A stretch of 64,000 nucleotides of DNA, from assembly GCA_016713245.1 (NCBI GenBank), contig JADJPM010000001.1:1736001-1800000 (forward strand). Direction: 5' to 3'. The notes beneath the pieces are model-generated. The model did no database searches and had not been told where the DNA came from. It saw nothing but the letters and a program-made list of their open reading frames with translations. This DNA comes from Verrucomicrobiaceae bacterium. GTDB lineage: Bacteria; Verrucomicrobiota; Verrucomicrobiia; Verrucomicrobiales; Verrucomicrobiaceae. How positions within the stretch are numbered: the stretch's first letter is position 1; every line of letters begins with the position of its first letter. Below are positions 51,797 to 61,036 of the stretch, in pieces. Position numbers and translations under genes: made by a program.

Positions 51797-53335
51797 TCAC
51801 GGCATCTTCGGCTTCAACGGCGTCTGCGTGCCTTGTTCCACCGGATAGACGGCCTTCTGGGCTTCGAGGCCGGCGATGAGGCCCTGCATCATTTTTTTCA
51901 ACTCAGCCGGATGGGACTTGGAGAGGTCGTTTTGCTCGAAGGGATCGTTTTGAAGGTTGAAGAGCTGGTAGTGGCTGCCGCCGCTGACGGCGTCGGTGGG
52001 GAAATAATGATAAATGACCTTCCAAACGCCGTCGCGGAAGGTGGTGAAGTAGTTCGTGCGGTGCGGGGCATGCGGGTAGTGCATGAGGAACTTTTCTTCG
52101 CGGCTGCTGTCCGGCTTGGCGGTGAGCAGGGTGTCGAGTTTTTTGCCATCCACGGCATGCTGCGAAGGTGTCGCGATGCCGGTGAGGTTCAAAATCGTCG
52201 GGAACATATCGTACACAGCGGCCTGCTGGCTCTGCACGGCATTCGCCGCGATGGGCAGGCGCTTCTGATGCTCGTTGTTCTCGCTCGGCTTCGCCCACGC
52301 GGCGATGAAGGGCACGCGCATGCCGCCTTCGTAGTGGGAGCCTTTTTTGCCGCGCAGCGGTTCGGCGCATGCCACGGCATGCTCATGACCGAGCGGCGCA
52401 TCGCTGCCGTTGTCGCCGAGGAAGAGGACGAGCGTGTTTTCAGCGATGCCGAGGGCGTCGAGGTGGTCGAGCATGTCGCCGAGGGATTTGTCCATGCCTT
52501 CGACGAGCGTGGCGAAGGCCTGCGCATTCGCTGGCTTGCCGGAGTTCGCGTAATTCGCGGCAAAACGCGGATCTGAGTCGAAGGGTGCATGCACGGCATA
52601 CTGCGCGAAGTAGAGGAAGAAGGGCTTCTCCGCCTTCACCGCGTCGCTGACATGCGCTTTGGCCTCCAGCGTGAGGGCCTCGGTGAGGAAGATGTCCTGG
52701 CCGTGATATTTCTCCAGACCCAGCACTGCGTGGCTGCCGCGTTTCACCTTGGCGTTGGCCTTCACGGGCCGGTCAAAGTTCTGTTTTCCATAGTAGCTGC
52801 CCGGCGCGCCGATGGAGCCACCGGCCACGTTGATGTCGAAGCCGATCTTCGAAGGATCCGCCGCGTCGAAAGCACGCGGCGCGAAGTGACCTTTGCCCAC
52901 GTGGATGGTGCGATAGCCTGCGTCACGCAGCACGCCCGGCAACGTCACATCGCCGGGCTTGAGGCCTTTCCAGTTCCACTCGTGAGGGCCCTGCGGCCCA
53001 GCGTTGTCGTTGTCGGGATTGATCCAGTTCGTGGTGCGATGCCGCGCGGCGTTCTGCCCCGTCATGATGGAGATGCGCGTGGGCGAGCACACGCTCATGG
53101 CGCAGAAGTTGTTGAAGCGCACGCCCCGCGCCGCCAGCCGCTCCATGTTCGGTGTGCGGTAAAAGTCATTCAGCGGGTAGCGCTTCGGCTTTCCCTCCGC
53201 GTCCGTCAAAAACGGCACGGAGGTATCCATGACGCCCATGTCATCGACGAGCATGATGACGATGTTGGGACGCGGCGGAGCCGCGAAGAGCGAAGAGCCA
53301 AGGGCGAAGAGACAGAGGAGCAGTCGAGAGAGCAT
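51797..53335 (-). CDS. secreted arylsulfatase-like sulfatase
   Basis: A 512-residue sulfatase with signal peptide (MLSRLLLCLFALGSSLFA). PNIVIMLVDDMGVMDTSVPF supplies the metal aspartates, SVCSPTRISIMTGQNAARHR the formylglycine site (Cys ~83), and VGKGHFAPR, DNGSDAPLGHE and KKGSHYEGGMRVPF later active-site elements. It belongs to the arylsulfatase A type common in Planctomycetes and Verrucomicrobia. It lies downstream of the interrupted S26 peptidase gene on the same strand. The substrate is unknown. Confidence 0.93.
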   Translation of the reverse strand: MLSRLLLCLFALGSSLFAAPPRPNIVIMLVDDMGVMDTSVPFLTDAEGKPKRYPLNDFYRTPNMERLAARGVRFNNFCAMSVCSPTRISIMTGQNAARHRTTNWINPDNDNAGPQGPHEWNWKGLKPGDVTLPGVLRDAGYRTIHVGKGHFAPRAFDAADPSKIGFDINVAGGSIGAPGSYYGKQNFDRPVKANAKVKRGSHAVLGLEKYHGQDIFLTEALTLEAKAHVSDAVKAEKPFFLYFAQYAVHAPFDSDPRFAANYANSGKPANAQAFATLVEGMDKSLGDMLDHLDALGIAENTLVLFLGDNGSDAPLGHEHAVACAEPLRGKKGSHYEGGMRVPFIAAWAKPSENNEHQKRLPIAANAVQSQQAAVYDMFPTILNLTGIATPSQHAVDGKKLDTLLTAKPDSSREEKFLMHYPHAPHRTNYFTTFRDGVWKVIYHYFPTDAVSGGSHYQLFNLQNDPFEQNDLSKSHPAELKKMMQGLIAGLEAQKAVYPVEQGTQTPLKPKMP

Positions 53336-53863
53336 GGTGAGATGGGAACGCCCCGCATCGAGAGAGTTTTCAGCGGCTTCGTCGGACGGGTCGGACTCGT
53401 CTGACCGGTCTGACGAGGCGCCCTTCAGCGCACAGGGGTCGTTTCGGTGCCGGTGCGAGGTGCCCGGTAAACGTGGAACCAGTATTTCTGGAGGATGTTC
53501 TTCACCGGCAGCGGCCCCCAGTAGCGAGAGTCTGAGCTGTTGCCGGAATTGTCTCCCATGACAAAAAGATGATTGGGCGGCACGATGATCTCTTTGCCAT
53601 CCTGCAAGCTGCCCATCGGAACATATTGGATGCCTTTCAAAGCGGGAAAGTCACTCACAGGCTGGCCATCCACATGCAGGGTGCCCTCTTTGAATGCCAG
53701 ATGTTCTCCAGGAAAGCCGACAACCCGTTTGATGTATTTCTGTGGCTCTGGGGCCATCATAAAGGGCGAATCGATGCCTTCAGTAGTGAACGTAATGACA
53801 TCTCCCCGATCAGGAAGTCCGCCATGAATCGAAAAGCCTTCTGCGACAACATGATCTCCTTTA

Positions 53864-55163
53864 GGGCACCTCTGGAAACCTCATTTCCCCAGGAGAAGCT
53901 TTCGCCGGGCGCATTGATAAGCCATGTAGAAGGGCATGAATCACTACCGCAAGACCCAGCGAGGAGGAGGGCTTTTCAGCGCCATCGAACACGAGCAGGC
54001 CGTCGCGGCCAAGACCACCGGCATCCTCAAGCTACGCGAGCTTATCCCTTGGGAGAGCTTCCGCCCGCTGCTCGAAGAACTCACCGGCTACGCCACCCGC
54101 GACTGGCGCAAAGGCGGCAAGCCACCCTTCGACCCCGTGCTCATGCTCAAGGTGCTCGTGCTGCAAAAGTTCCACGGGCTCAGCGACGACGCCACCGAGG
54201 AGCAAATCTTTGACCGCACGAGCTTTAAAAGCTTCCTCGGCCTGCGCATCGGCGATGTTATCCCCGACGCCAAGACGATCTGGGACTTCAAGCAGCGTCT
54301 CGAAGAAAGTGGACGCGAGGGCAGTCGCAAGCTCTTCGATGCCTTCAACCTCCAGCTCGAAGCTCAAGGCTACATCGCCCGTGAAGGCAGCATCATCGAC
54401 GCCAGCTTCACCGAAGCCCCGCGCCAGCGAAACAGCCGCGAGCAAAACCAGAGCATCAAAGAGGGCGGGCGGCCCGAGGAGTTCGACACCAACCCAGCCG
54501 TGGGTCGGCAGAAGGATAGCGAAGCGCGTTGGACGAAGAAAAACAACGAGGCCCACTACGGCTGGAAGAACCATGTGAAAGCCGACTTGAAAACCAAGCT
54601 CATCATCAAAGCCACCACCACACCTGCGCATCTGCATGACAGCCAGGTCTTTGAAGAACTCCTCGATGAGAAAGACCAAGCCGTGCTCGCCGACAGCGCC
54701 TACCACAGCGCCGAGCACGAAGCGCATCTCATCAAGCTCAACGCCGAGGAGTTCCTCATGCGCAAAGCGACGCGGGGCCATGCGCTGAGTGAAAAAGAGC
54801 AGCAGACCAACCACACGATCAGCCGGATGCGAGTGAGGGTGGAGCACATCTTCGCGAGGATGGCGCAGATGGGGGCCGACTGGTGTCGGAGCATCGGGTT
54901 GAAACGAGCCACACAGCACAACCACCTCAGCAATCTGGTTTACAACATGGATCGCTATGCCTGCTTGGCCCGTTGAGACGGGCAGAGCGCCGTAAGCGCC
55001 GTAGAACGGGCAAAAAGAAGACAAAACGAGCCTCAAACCCCACTCAAAAGCCCGCTGAGGCATGGCTCGTGCACCATCGCACGAGGAGAAAGGCGGGTAA
55101 AAACGCCGTTTTTTCAGTTCCTGGAGCCGCTTGCAAAAATGCACCCCCTATCCAGAGGTGCCC
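53864..55163 (+). mobile_element. IS5-family insertion sequence, 1300 bp
   Basis: Ends are perfect 13-bp terminal inverted repeats GGGCACCTCTGGA. It is flanked by a 4-bp direct repeat TTTA (53860-53863 and 55164-55167), a target duplication of the size expected for IS5 elements. It carries one transposase gene (53936-54976); 54977-55163 holds no further gene. Structure is intact, so the insertion looks recent. Confidence 0.92.
53936..54976 (+). CDS. IS5-family DDE transposase
   Basis: A 346-residue transposase. An N-terminal DUF772-like domain (PFDPVLMLKVLVLQKFHGLS, DRTSFKSFLGLRIGDVIPDA) is followed by the DDE catalytic core: first Asp in GSIIDASFTEAP, then HYGWKNHVKADLKTKLI, second Asp in AVLADSAYHSAE and the Glu in RVRVEHIFARM. 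The reading frame is complete, with no frameshift. It lies opposite in direction to the gene it interrupts. Confidence 0.95.
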   Translation: MNHYRKTQRGGGLFSAIEHEQAVAAKTTGILKLRELIPWESFRPLLEELTGYATRDWRKGGKPPFDPVLMLKVLVLQKFHGLSDDATEEQIFDRTSFKSFLGLRIGDVIPDAKTIWDFKQRLEESGREGSRKLFDAFNLQLEAQGYIAREGSIIDASFTEAPRQRNSREQNQSIKEGGRPEEFDTNPAVGRQKDSEARWTKKNNEAHYGWKNHVKADLKTKLIIKATTTPAHLHDSQVFEELLDEKDQAVLADSAYHSAEHEAHLIKLNAEEFLMRKATRGHALSEKEQQTNHTISRMRVRVEHIFARMAQMGADWCRSIGLKRATQHNHLSNLVYNMDRYACLAR

Positions 55164-55302
55164 TTTACTCACAAAAGGGGCCATCGCGTTGGTTGGGACG
55201 CTGTAAACTCCAAGAATCCCAGCGAACCTTAACACGAGGTAGGCAAAACCTAGTACAGCAGCTCCAGCAACGGTTGTTGTAGCAATCCATCTTTTCATAA
55301 GA

Positions 55303-56061
55303 TCATCCCTCCCAGCACCTTCCATCCCACGCGATCACGCGTTCCAGCAGCTTCACGACCTCTTCGCTGAAGCATTGAAACAGCACCTCACCCTTCTCCG
55401 CAGTCGCGCTGCGGGGATCACCGACATGGCCGGGCTCGCTGCGATCCGGCATGATCCAGCCGCGGCTGGCGGGCTCGAAGGGATTGCCGAAGGGCACGTC
55501 GTTGGTCTTCGTGAGATCGCCGACGAGTTCGGGGCGCAGGCGCAGGACCATGCTGGTCTCCCATTCGCAGGCATGGCCCATGACGCGCTGGGAGATGCTG
55601 GGATCGCGTGTCCACGGCTCCGCGCCGAGGTTCCAGTAGGTGGCGAAGAGAAGCAGCAGGTCCTTGCGGTCGCGATGCTTCTGCCGCGTCTCAAAGACGG
55701 ACTGCTTGCCGGGCACGTCGTTGCCGCCGTGGCCGTTGAGGATGACGAGTCGCTTGAACCCGTGCGCGATGAAGTTCTCCAGCAGGCCGTTCAGCAGATC
55801 GAGATACACGCGTGGCTCGGCGCTGAGCGTGCCGGGGAAGTCCATGTGATGATGCGAATTGCCCAGCCACATCAGCGGCGCGAAGAGCACGCGATCACCC
55901 ATCGCCAGCTCCGTGCGGCGCACGAGCTCGTTCGTGAGCATGCTGTCCGTGAAGACCGGCATGTGGCGGCCATGCTGCTCCAGCGCGGCCACCGGAAAGA
56001 TCACCGGCGTGTCACGGCTCAGCGCGGCGACCTCGTTCCATTTCAAATCGGCGAGCTGCAT
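55303..56061 (-). CDS. creatininase-family amidohydrolase
   Basis: A 252-residue protein of the creatinine amidohydrolase family: VIFPVAALEQHGRHMPVFTD holds the metal-binding Glu/His/Asp set, and LGNSHHHMDFPGTLSAEPRV, LVILNGHGGNDVPGKQSV and HACEWETSMVL follow. Members hydrolyse creatinine-like amides or act in cofactor pathways (MftE); the substrate here is unknown. It starts 5 bp after the SGNH hydrolase gene and ends 4 bp before the interrupted peptidase gene, so one operon is likely. Confidence 0.9.
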   Translation of the reverse strand: MQLADLKWNEVAALSRDTPVIFPVAALEQHGRHMPVFTDSMLTNELVRRTELAMGDRVLFAPLMWLGNSHHHMDFPGTLSAEPRVYLDLLNGLLENFIAHGFKRLVILNGHGGNDVPGKQSVFETRQKHRDRKDLLLLFATYWNLGAEPWTRDPSISQRVMGHACEWETSMVLRLRPELVGDLTKTNDVPFGNPFEPASRGWIMPDRSEPGHVGDPRSATAEKGEVLFQCFSEEVVKLLERVIAWDGRCWEG

Positions 56062-56066
56062 GGCGA

Positions 56067-57320
56067 TTACTGGACTTCTTGGACCATGATCGTGTGCGTC
56101 ACCGGCTGGAGCGTTTTGCGCACGTTGGCGTCCTGTTTCGCGTGTTCGTCGGCGAGTTTCTTTTTCAGCTTCGCGAGCGCGGCGGCCACTTTGGGTTCCT
56201 CGGCGGCTTCGGCGGCGATCACGCGCATGTGGGTGACGAGGTTTTTGACGAGCGTGGTCTCAAAGGCCTGCTTCTGGCCGACAGCATTGGTCAGATTCGC
56301 GAAAGCGCCATCAAACGGCGTCTTGTCGAACTCGGCGTTCAAGTTGATGCCGTCTTCGAGCTGGTTGCGGGTGAATTCCTTGGTCTGTCCGCCCCAGGTG
56401 ACCTTGGCTTTCTCGGTCGCAAGGCCGATGACGTGCAGCATGAGGCGGTTGAGGTCCTGATTGAAGCTGGTGAAGGGCAGAATGCTGCGGTTGCTGCCCG
56501 CGCTCTTCGCATCGGCGTCGAAGCAGAAGGGCCATTTTTCGCTGACGATCTCGATTTTGCCTGCGTCGCTCGATTTGAGGCTGTGACCTTCGCTGACGTT
56601 GCTCTGGCCTTTCATGTTCAGCGTGATGACGCCGATCTCGCCGCCGAAGCCCAGTGCTTTCAAGAAGGCCTGCGCCATCAAAAGCTGGCCCGAAGGCGCG
56701 GGATGGAAGCCATCGCCGCCAAAGGGGCCGTATTCCTTGCCGAGCGCTGCTTTCGATTTCGGCAACGCGTCCATCATCGTGTCATGCACGTTGGCAAAGG
56801 GCTGCTGGTTCTCCTCGGCGAGTTTTTTGGCGATGTCGCGGAGTTGGGCGAGGTTTTGATTGTAGAGGCTGCCTTCGATGGTCGGGCGTTTGAAGAAATC
56901 GGGATCGACACCGCCGGGCGAGCCGACGGCCATGGCCTTCACGCCGACTTTTTGCAGCCCGGCGATCACCGCCCGCATGTTCTTCTCATACTCGGCGCCG
57001 ATCTCCGGCGCGTAGGCCTTGTAGCTGCCGTCGTTCATGCCGTAGCAAGTGGTGGCGACGTTCGGATTGAAGACCGCGAGATCGTTTTCGAGACGCGCGG
57101 CGAATCCACCGGCACGCTCGCCGCTCCAGCCGAACTGGAAGACCTTGATGTCCTTCCGCCCCGTGCAGGCCAGCAGGTAGGTCTCGATGTATTTCGAGTA
57201 GAGCTTCTGCTCCGTGATGCTGTCGCCAATCACGGCGACACGGGCATTGGCTGGCAAAATGGACTCCGCGCGAAGGCTGAGGGCGGCAAGGAAGACGGCG
57301 AGAAACGGAAGGATGCGCAT
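56067..57320 (-). CDS. secreted SGNH/GDSL hydrolase
   Basis: A 417-residue exported hydrolase (MRILPFLAVFLAALSLRAES). VAVIGDSITEQKLYSKYIET is block I with catalytic Ser, WSGERAGG block II, CYGMNDGSY block III, and GDGFHPAPSGQLLMAQAF block V with Asp and His. A ~190-residue C-terminal region of unknown function follows. The family includes esterases that deacetylate carbohydrates. The start at 57320 is set by the signal peptide. Confidence 0.9.
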   Translation of the reverse strand: MRILPFLAVFLAALSLRAESILPANARVAVIGDSITEQKLYSKYIETYLLACTGRKDIKVFQFGWSGERAGGFAARLENDLAVFNPNVATTCYGMNDGSYKAYAPEIGAEYEKNMRAVIAGLQKVGVKAMAVGSPGGVDPDFFKRPTIEGSLYNQNLAQLRDIAKKLAEENQQPFANVHDTMMDALPKSKAALGKEYGPFGGDGFHPAPSGQLLMAQAFLKALGFGGEIGVITLNMKGQSNVSEGHSLKSSDAGKIEIVSEKWPFCFDADAKSAGSNRSILPFTSFNQDLNRLMLHVIGLATEKAKVTWGGQTKEFTRNQLEDGINLNAEFDKTPFDGAFANLTNAVGQKQAFETTLVKNLVTHMRVIAAEAAEEPKVAAALAKLKKKLADEHAKQDANVRKTLQPVTHTIMVQEVQ

Positions 57321-57406
57321 GGCGGGACTCATACCGCCAAAAAGCAGCCGATCTGGCAAGGAAATCTTCGTCGCAACACGCCGCGTGATTTCGCGTTTCG
57401 CGACGC

Positions 57407-58474
57407 ATGCGCCTTCTCGCCCTTCTTTTTGCCTTCGCCGTCGTCTCCCAAGCTGAAACCGTCGTCAGCATCCGTGGCGAGGATTTTCATCTGAATGGCC
57501 AGCCGACTTACGTGGGTCGCCAGTGGCAGGGGCATCGCATCGAGGGCCTGCTCATGAATTCGCGCATGGTGCAGGGCATCTTTGATGATCAAAACGAGGC
57601 CACGGTGAAAAACTGGGCCTACCCGGACACCGGCACATGGGACGCGGATCGCAACACGCGCGAATTCATCGCCGCGATGCCGGAATGGAAGGCGCATGGC
57701 CTGCTGGCCTTCACGCTGAATTTGCAAGGCGGCTCGCCCTACGGCTACTCGAAGGATCAGCCGTGGCAAAACACCGCCATCAACGCCGATGGCACCCTGC
57801 GGCCGGATTACCTCGCCCGCACTGAGAAGATCCTCACGAGGGCCGACGAACTCGGCATGGTGGTCATCCTTGGCGTGTTTTACTTCGGCCAGGATCAGCG
57901 GGTGAAGGACGAGCAGGCCGTGATCGCCGCCGTGGACGCGGTCACGAGCTGGATCATCGCCAAAAAGTGGCGGCATGTGCTCGTGGAGGTGAACAACGAG
58001 GCGAATGTCAAATACGACCACGTCATCCTGAAGCCAAATCGCGTGCATGAGCTCATCCAACGCGTCAAAGCCGCCGGATTGCTCGCCGGCACGTCCTTCG
58101 GCGGCGGTGGCGTGCCCACGGCGAAGGTGATCGAGCATTCCGACTTCCTGCTCATTCATGGCAATGGCGTCAAAGGCCCCGATGCGATGCGGGAATTCAT
58201 CGCGAAGGTCAAACAAGCCCGCGGTGATCGCCAAATCCCGATCGTGGTGAATGAGGACGACCACTTCGACTTCGACCAGCCCGACAACAACTTCACCGCC
58301 GCCGTGAAGGAGCACGTTTCATGGGGCTTCTTCGACTTTCGCATGAAGGGCGAGGCCTTCGACGACGGCTATCAAAGCGTCCCCGTGAACTGGGGCATCT
58401 CCAGCCCGAGAAAGCAGGGATTCTTTGAGCTGATGAAGCAGATCACCGGAGCACCCGCACCTGAAATCCGGTGA
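57407..58474 (+). CDS. secreted TIM-barrel glycosidase-like protein
   Basis: A 355-residue exported protein (MRLLALLFAFAVVSQAET). IRGEDFHLNGQPTYVGRQWQ is the usual start of GH2/GH5-type catalytic barrels, LGMVVILGVFYFGQDQRV, RHVLVEVNNEANVKYDH (with the acid/base-like NE pair) and IPIVVNEDDHFDF (a candidate nucleophile region) follow. Likely a glycoside hydrolase related to GH5-like proteins, but the exact family is not certain. Its 3' end overlaps the convergent lyase-like gene by 32 bp. Confidence 0.8.
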   Translation: MRLLALLFAFAVVSQAETVVSIRGEDFHLNGQPTYVGRQWQGHRIEGLLMNSRMVQGIFDDQNEATVKNWAYPDTGTWDADRNTREFIAAMPEWKAHGLLAFTLNLQGGSPYGYSKDQPWQNTAINADGTLRPDYLARTEKILTRADELGMVVILGVFYFGQDQRVKDEQAVIAAVDAVTSWIIAKKWRHVLVEVNNEANVKYDHVILKPNRVHELIQRVKAAGLLAGTSFGGGGVPTAKVIEHSDFLLIHGNGVKGPDAMREFIAKVKQARGDRQIPIVVNEDDHFDFDQPDNNFTAAVKEHVSWGFFDFRMKGEAFDDGYQSVPVNWGISSPRKQGFFELMKQITGAPAPEIR

Positions 58475-59219
58475 AGTCGGCATGCACATCACGGGACGGG
58501 GCCCACTCAGCACCGGTGCCGCCGTGGAAGGTGTTGAAGAGGATGGAATCGACGCCGTAGGTGGTGCCTTTTCGCCATTGGAGGTCGGTTTTCTCCACCA
58601 TGAGCTTGTCATCGGCCCAGATGCGGAGCTGGCCGTTTTTCTTGCCGACGGCATTCATCTCCACCTGGATGCGGAGGGTCACGGGCTTGTCGGGCACGAA
58701 GCGGAAGTCCTCGGGGAAGTCGAACTCATCGCCATACTTCGAGGGCTGATGCATGTGATATACATAGGCCTGGCCGCGCCCGTCCTTCCGCCACATCACG
58801 CGGGCGGAAAAGCCGTCGAGGCCGTTCACGGCATCGCCGCCCGTGATCGTTTTGGGGCCGCCGCAGAGTCCGGGCAGCTTGCCGCCCTTCACAAACTCGA
58901 ATCCTTCTTCAAAGCACACTTTGTAGCGCAGTTCCGCCATCTCATGCTCGCCGAAAGGGAAGCGCCATCCCGCGCCGCCTTGATCCGAACCGACGCTGCC
59001 TTTTGGATACAGCACGCGGAGCCAGGAACTGCCGTCATGCGTCACCAACTCGCCATGACCTTCCGCCAGGCCGTCCTCATACTCGCAGCCCGGCCAGTCC
59101 TTCTTCCACTGCTCGACGGTGTAAGGTCCGGGAGAGCCGGTGAAGGGAAAGGTGTAGAGCGGCTCGGCGTGGAGGGCAGAGGCGAGCAAGCCCAGCAGAG
59201 GCAGAAAACGGCGGCGCAT
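58443..59219 (-). CDS. secreted polysaccharide-lyase-like protein (PL14-like)
   Basis: A 258-residue exported protein (MRRRFLPLLGLLASALHAEP). LRYKVCFEEGFEFVKGGKLP then GLCGGPKTITGG, GFSARVMWRKDGRGQAYVYH and ILFNTFHGGTGAEWAPSRD match the jelly-roll of PL14 alginate/glucuronan lyase-like proteins, in which the KLPGL stretch is conserved. Activity is inferred from fold. It ends opposite the glycosidase-like gene and is 23 bp downstream of the NIPSNAP gene on the same strand. Confidence 0.8.
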   Translation of the reverse strand: MRRRFLPLLGLLASALHAEPLYTFPFTGSPGPYTVEQWKKDWPGCEYEDGLAEGHGELVTHDGSSWLRVLYPKGSVGSDQGGAGWRFPFGEHEMAELRYKVCFEEGFEFVKGGKLPGLCGGPKTITGGDAVNGLDGFSARVMWRKDGRGQAYVYHMHQPSKYGDEFDFPEDFRFVPDKPVTLRIQVEMNAVGKKNGQLRIWADDKLMVEKTDLQWRKGTTYGVDSILFNTFHGGTGAEWAPSRDVHADFTGFQVRVLR

Positions 59220-59242
59220 GGGAGGAGCGATTTGGAAGCCTC

Positions 59243-60013
59243 TTACTGAATCGGCGAAAAGTCCACAGCCTTCATGTACACGCTCTTCACGCCTTCGGCC
59301 TGCGGTTGAATGGTGAGAGGACCGCCATTCGCGGCTTCGCTATCGCCTTTGGCTTTGATCCACTCAGGATCGGCGCGGAAGGCGGTGAAGGAGGCGAGGC
59401 CGGCTTCCTTGCTGGCGTGGGCGAGGATGTAGATGAGTTTGGTGCCTGCGCCTTTGTCCGCATCGGTAGGCGTCCAGTAGGCGAGGTGGCTCATGCCGTG
59501 CTTGCTGAAGAGCTTCATCGTGTGATCGCGGAAGCGGGCGTGGAGGGCGTCGAGCTTGCCGGGAGGCGTGGTGTAGGTGCGCATCTCGAAGACGCGGGGT
59601 TTGCCGCTTTTTTCGACCTTCAAAGCAGGCGAGTAGTCGGTCGGCGACATGAAGATGGACTCGATTTTGGCGACGATTTTGCCATTCGCCTCGCTGGCCT
59701 TCGCGGCGGCTTTCCATTCGGGATCGGCTCCGAAAGCTTTGAAGCTCTCTTTCGCGGCCTCGCGGCTTTTGTGCTCCAACACATAGACGAGCGTGGTTTT
59801 GGAGCCGTTTTCCTCATCGACGGGCACCCAGTAGCCCACGTTGCCCATGCCGTGCTTTTCGAACAGCTTGCAGGTGTGATCACGGAAGCGGGTGAGTAGG
59901 GCATCTAGCTTCCCCTCGTGGCAGGTGTAGATGCGGAGTTCGTAAACGGGATCGGCGAGGACGGGGGTGAAAGCTGCGAGAAAGGCAGTGAAGAGGATGA
60001 GGAGGGAGCGCAT
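59243..60013 (-). CDS. secreted protein with two NIPSNAP domains
   Basis: A 256-residue exported protein (MRSLLILFTAFLAAFTPVLA). Two tandem NIPSNAP domains, YELRIYTCHEGKLDALLTRF and FEMRTYTTPPGKLDALHARF, each followed by a Trp-containing YWVPVDEENG or YWTPTDADKG strand and a DPEW motif. These ferredoxin-like barrels have no settled enzymatic role. Both halves are clearly homologous, so the gene is an internal duplication, as is usual in this family. Confidence 0.9.
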   Translation of the reverse strand: MRSLLILFTAFLAAFTPVLADPVYELRIYTCHEGKLDALLTRFRDHTCKLFEKHGMGNVGYWVPVDEENGSKTTLVYVLEHKSREAAKESFKAFGADPEWKAAAKASEANGKIVAKIESIFMSPTDYSPALKVEKSGKPRVFEMRTYTTPPGKLDALHARFRDHTMKLFSKHGMSHLAYWTPTDADKGAGTKLIYILAHASKEAGLASFTAFRADPEWIKAKGDSEAANGGPLTIQPQAEGVKSVYMKAVDFSPIQ

Positions 60014-60111
60014 GGCGGGTGCAGGCTAAAACGACGCGTGCCCCACGAAACAATCGCCACTTTTTGTTGGACGCCTCCGGCCTGCGCCGGACTATCCGCC
60101 ACCTTTCCCGC

Positions 60112-60747
60112 ATGACCCAGATTTTCGATTTCATCGCCCACGTCGATAAACACCTGCAAACTTTCGCGGAGCAGCATGGGCCGCTCATTTATGCGCTGCT
60201 GTTTGCCATCGTGTTTTGCGAGACGGGCCTCGTCGTCACGCCCTTCCTGCCGGGAGATTCGCTGCTGTTTGCCGTCGGAGCCTTGGCGGCGCAGGGTTTC
60301 ATGCGCATCGAGATCATCATCCCGCTGCTCGTTTGTGCGGCGATCCTCGGCGACAACGTGAACTACTGGATCGGCCGCAAGTGTGGCGGCTGGATCGTGA
60401 ACCAGCGCTGGTTCAAACGAGATTACCTGGCGAAGACGGAGGCCTTTTTTGTAAAGCACGGCGGCCGAGCCATCGTGATCGCCCGCTTCGTGCCAATCGT
60501 GCGCACCTTTGCGCCCTTCACCGCCGGGTTTGGCCGGATGCAGTATCGTCGCTTTTTGATGTTCAGCCTCGGTGGCGGGCTGTTTTGGGTGATCAGCATC
60601 TCCATCCTCGGTTTTGCCCTTGGGAACATCCCCATCATCAAGAGCAACTTCAAGCTCGTCTCCCTCATGATCATTGTCGTCTCCGTGCTGCCCATCGTGA
60701 TCGAGGTGGTCAAACACAAGCGTGAGGCTGCCCGCGGCCCGAAATGA
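60112..60747 (+). CDS. DedA-family membrane protein
   Basis: A 211-residue membrane protein: FCETGLVVTPFLPGDSLLFA, ILGDNVNYWIGRKCGGWIV, FFVKHGGRAIVIARFVPIVR, TFAPFTAGFGRMQYRRF. The F/E-x-PG and RFxPxxR motifs mark DedA proteins, implicated in lipid flipping (undecaprenyl phosphate recycling) and membrane homeostasis. The ATG at 60112 (MTQIFDF) is preferred to an upstream frame start at 60019, which lacks conserved residues. Confidence 0.93.
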   Translation: MTQIFDFIAHVDKHLQTFAEQHGPLIYALLFAIVFCETGLVVTPFLPGDSLLFAVGALAAQGFMRIEIIIPLLVCAAILGDNVNYWIGRKCGGWIVNQRWFKRDYLAKTEAFFVKHGGRAIVIARFVPIVRTFAPFTAGFGRMQYRRFLMFSLGGGLFWVISISILGFALGNIPIIKSNFKLVSLMIIVVSVLPIVIEVVKHKREAARGPK

Positions 60748-60835
60748 CCGACTCGTGACGTCGCGTGACAAAGTGCTTGCGCGAAAACTCGAAGCGGCTA
60801 TTCATCCGGCCCCCTTCTCCAAAGGGGAACATGAT

Positions 60836-60910
60836 TCCTGAGTAGCTCAGCGGTAGAGCGGGTGGCTGTTAACCACTAGGTCGTAGGTTCGAACCCTACC
60901 TCAGGAGCCA
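60836..60910 (+). tRNA. tRNA-Asn (anticodon GTT)
   Basis: Acceptor arms TCCTGAG and CTCAGGA pair, a G discriminator and an encoded CCA follow. The anticodon loop CTGTTAA puts GTT at 60868-60870; the T-arm GTAGG-TTCGAAC-CCTAC is standard. Length 75 including CCA. Confidence 0.95.
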
Positions 60911-60915
60911 TCCAC

Positions 60916-60990
<75 letters not shown>

Positions 60991-61036
60991 ATAAATGGAC
61001 CGCTTCGTCAGCCCCCCCTCGCAAGCATTTGCCCGC

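Larger units (their letters stand above)
53425..55298 (-). pseudogene. S26 signal peptidase gene split by an IS element
   Basis: The 5' part (55298 down to 55164) encodes MKRWIATTTVAGAAVLGFAY then YSVPTNAMAPFVSK, and the 3' part (53863 down to 53425) encodes KGDHVVAEGFSIHGGLPDRG then YIKRVVGFPGE (general-base Lys) and the box GDNSGNSSDSRYWG. Deleting 53864-55163 and one TTTA copy joins them in frame as AMAPFVSKGDHVV. The position of the usual catalytic Ser (PSGSM in LepB) reads PTNAM, with Ala. The gene began 4 bp after the creatininase gene. As it stands, the 3' part could yield a fragment from the ATG at 53760 without the membrane anchor. Confidence 0.88.

Noticed and set aside
55044..55325. 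A 93-residue protein running from the peptidase 5' part into the IS
   Set aside because: It is a chimeric frame made by the insertion; only the part upstream of 55164 has homology.
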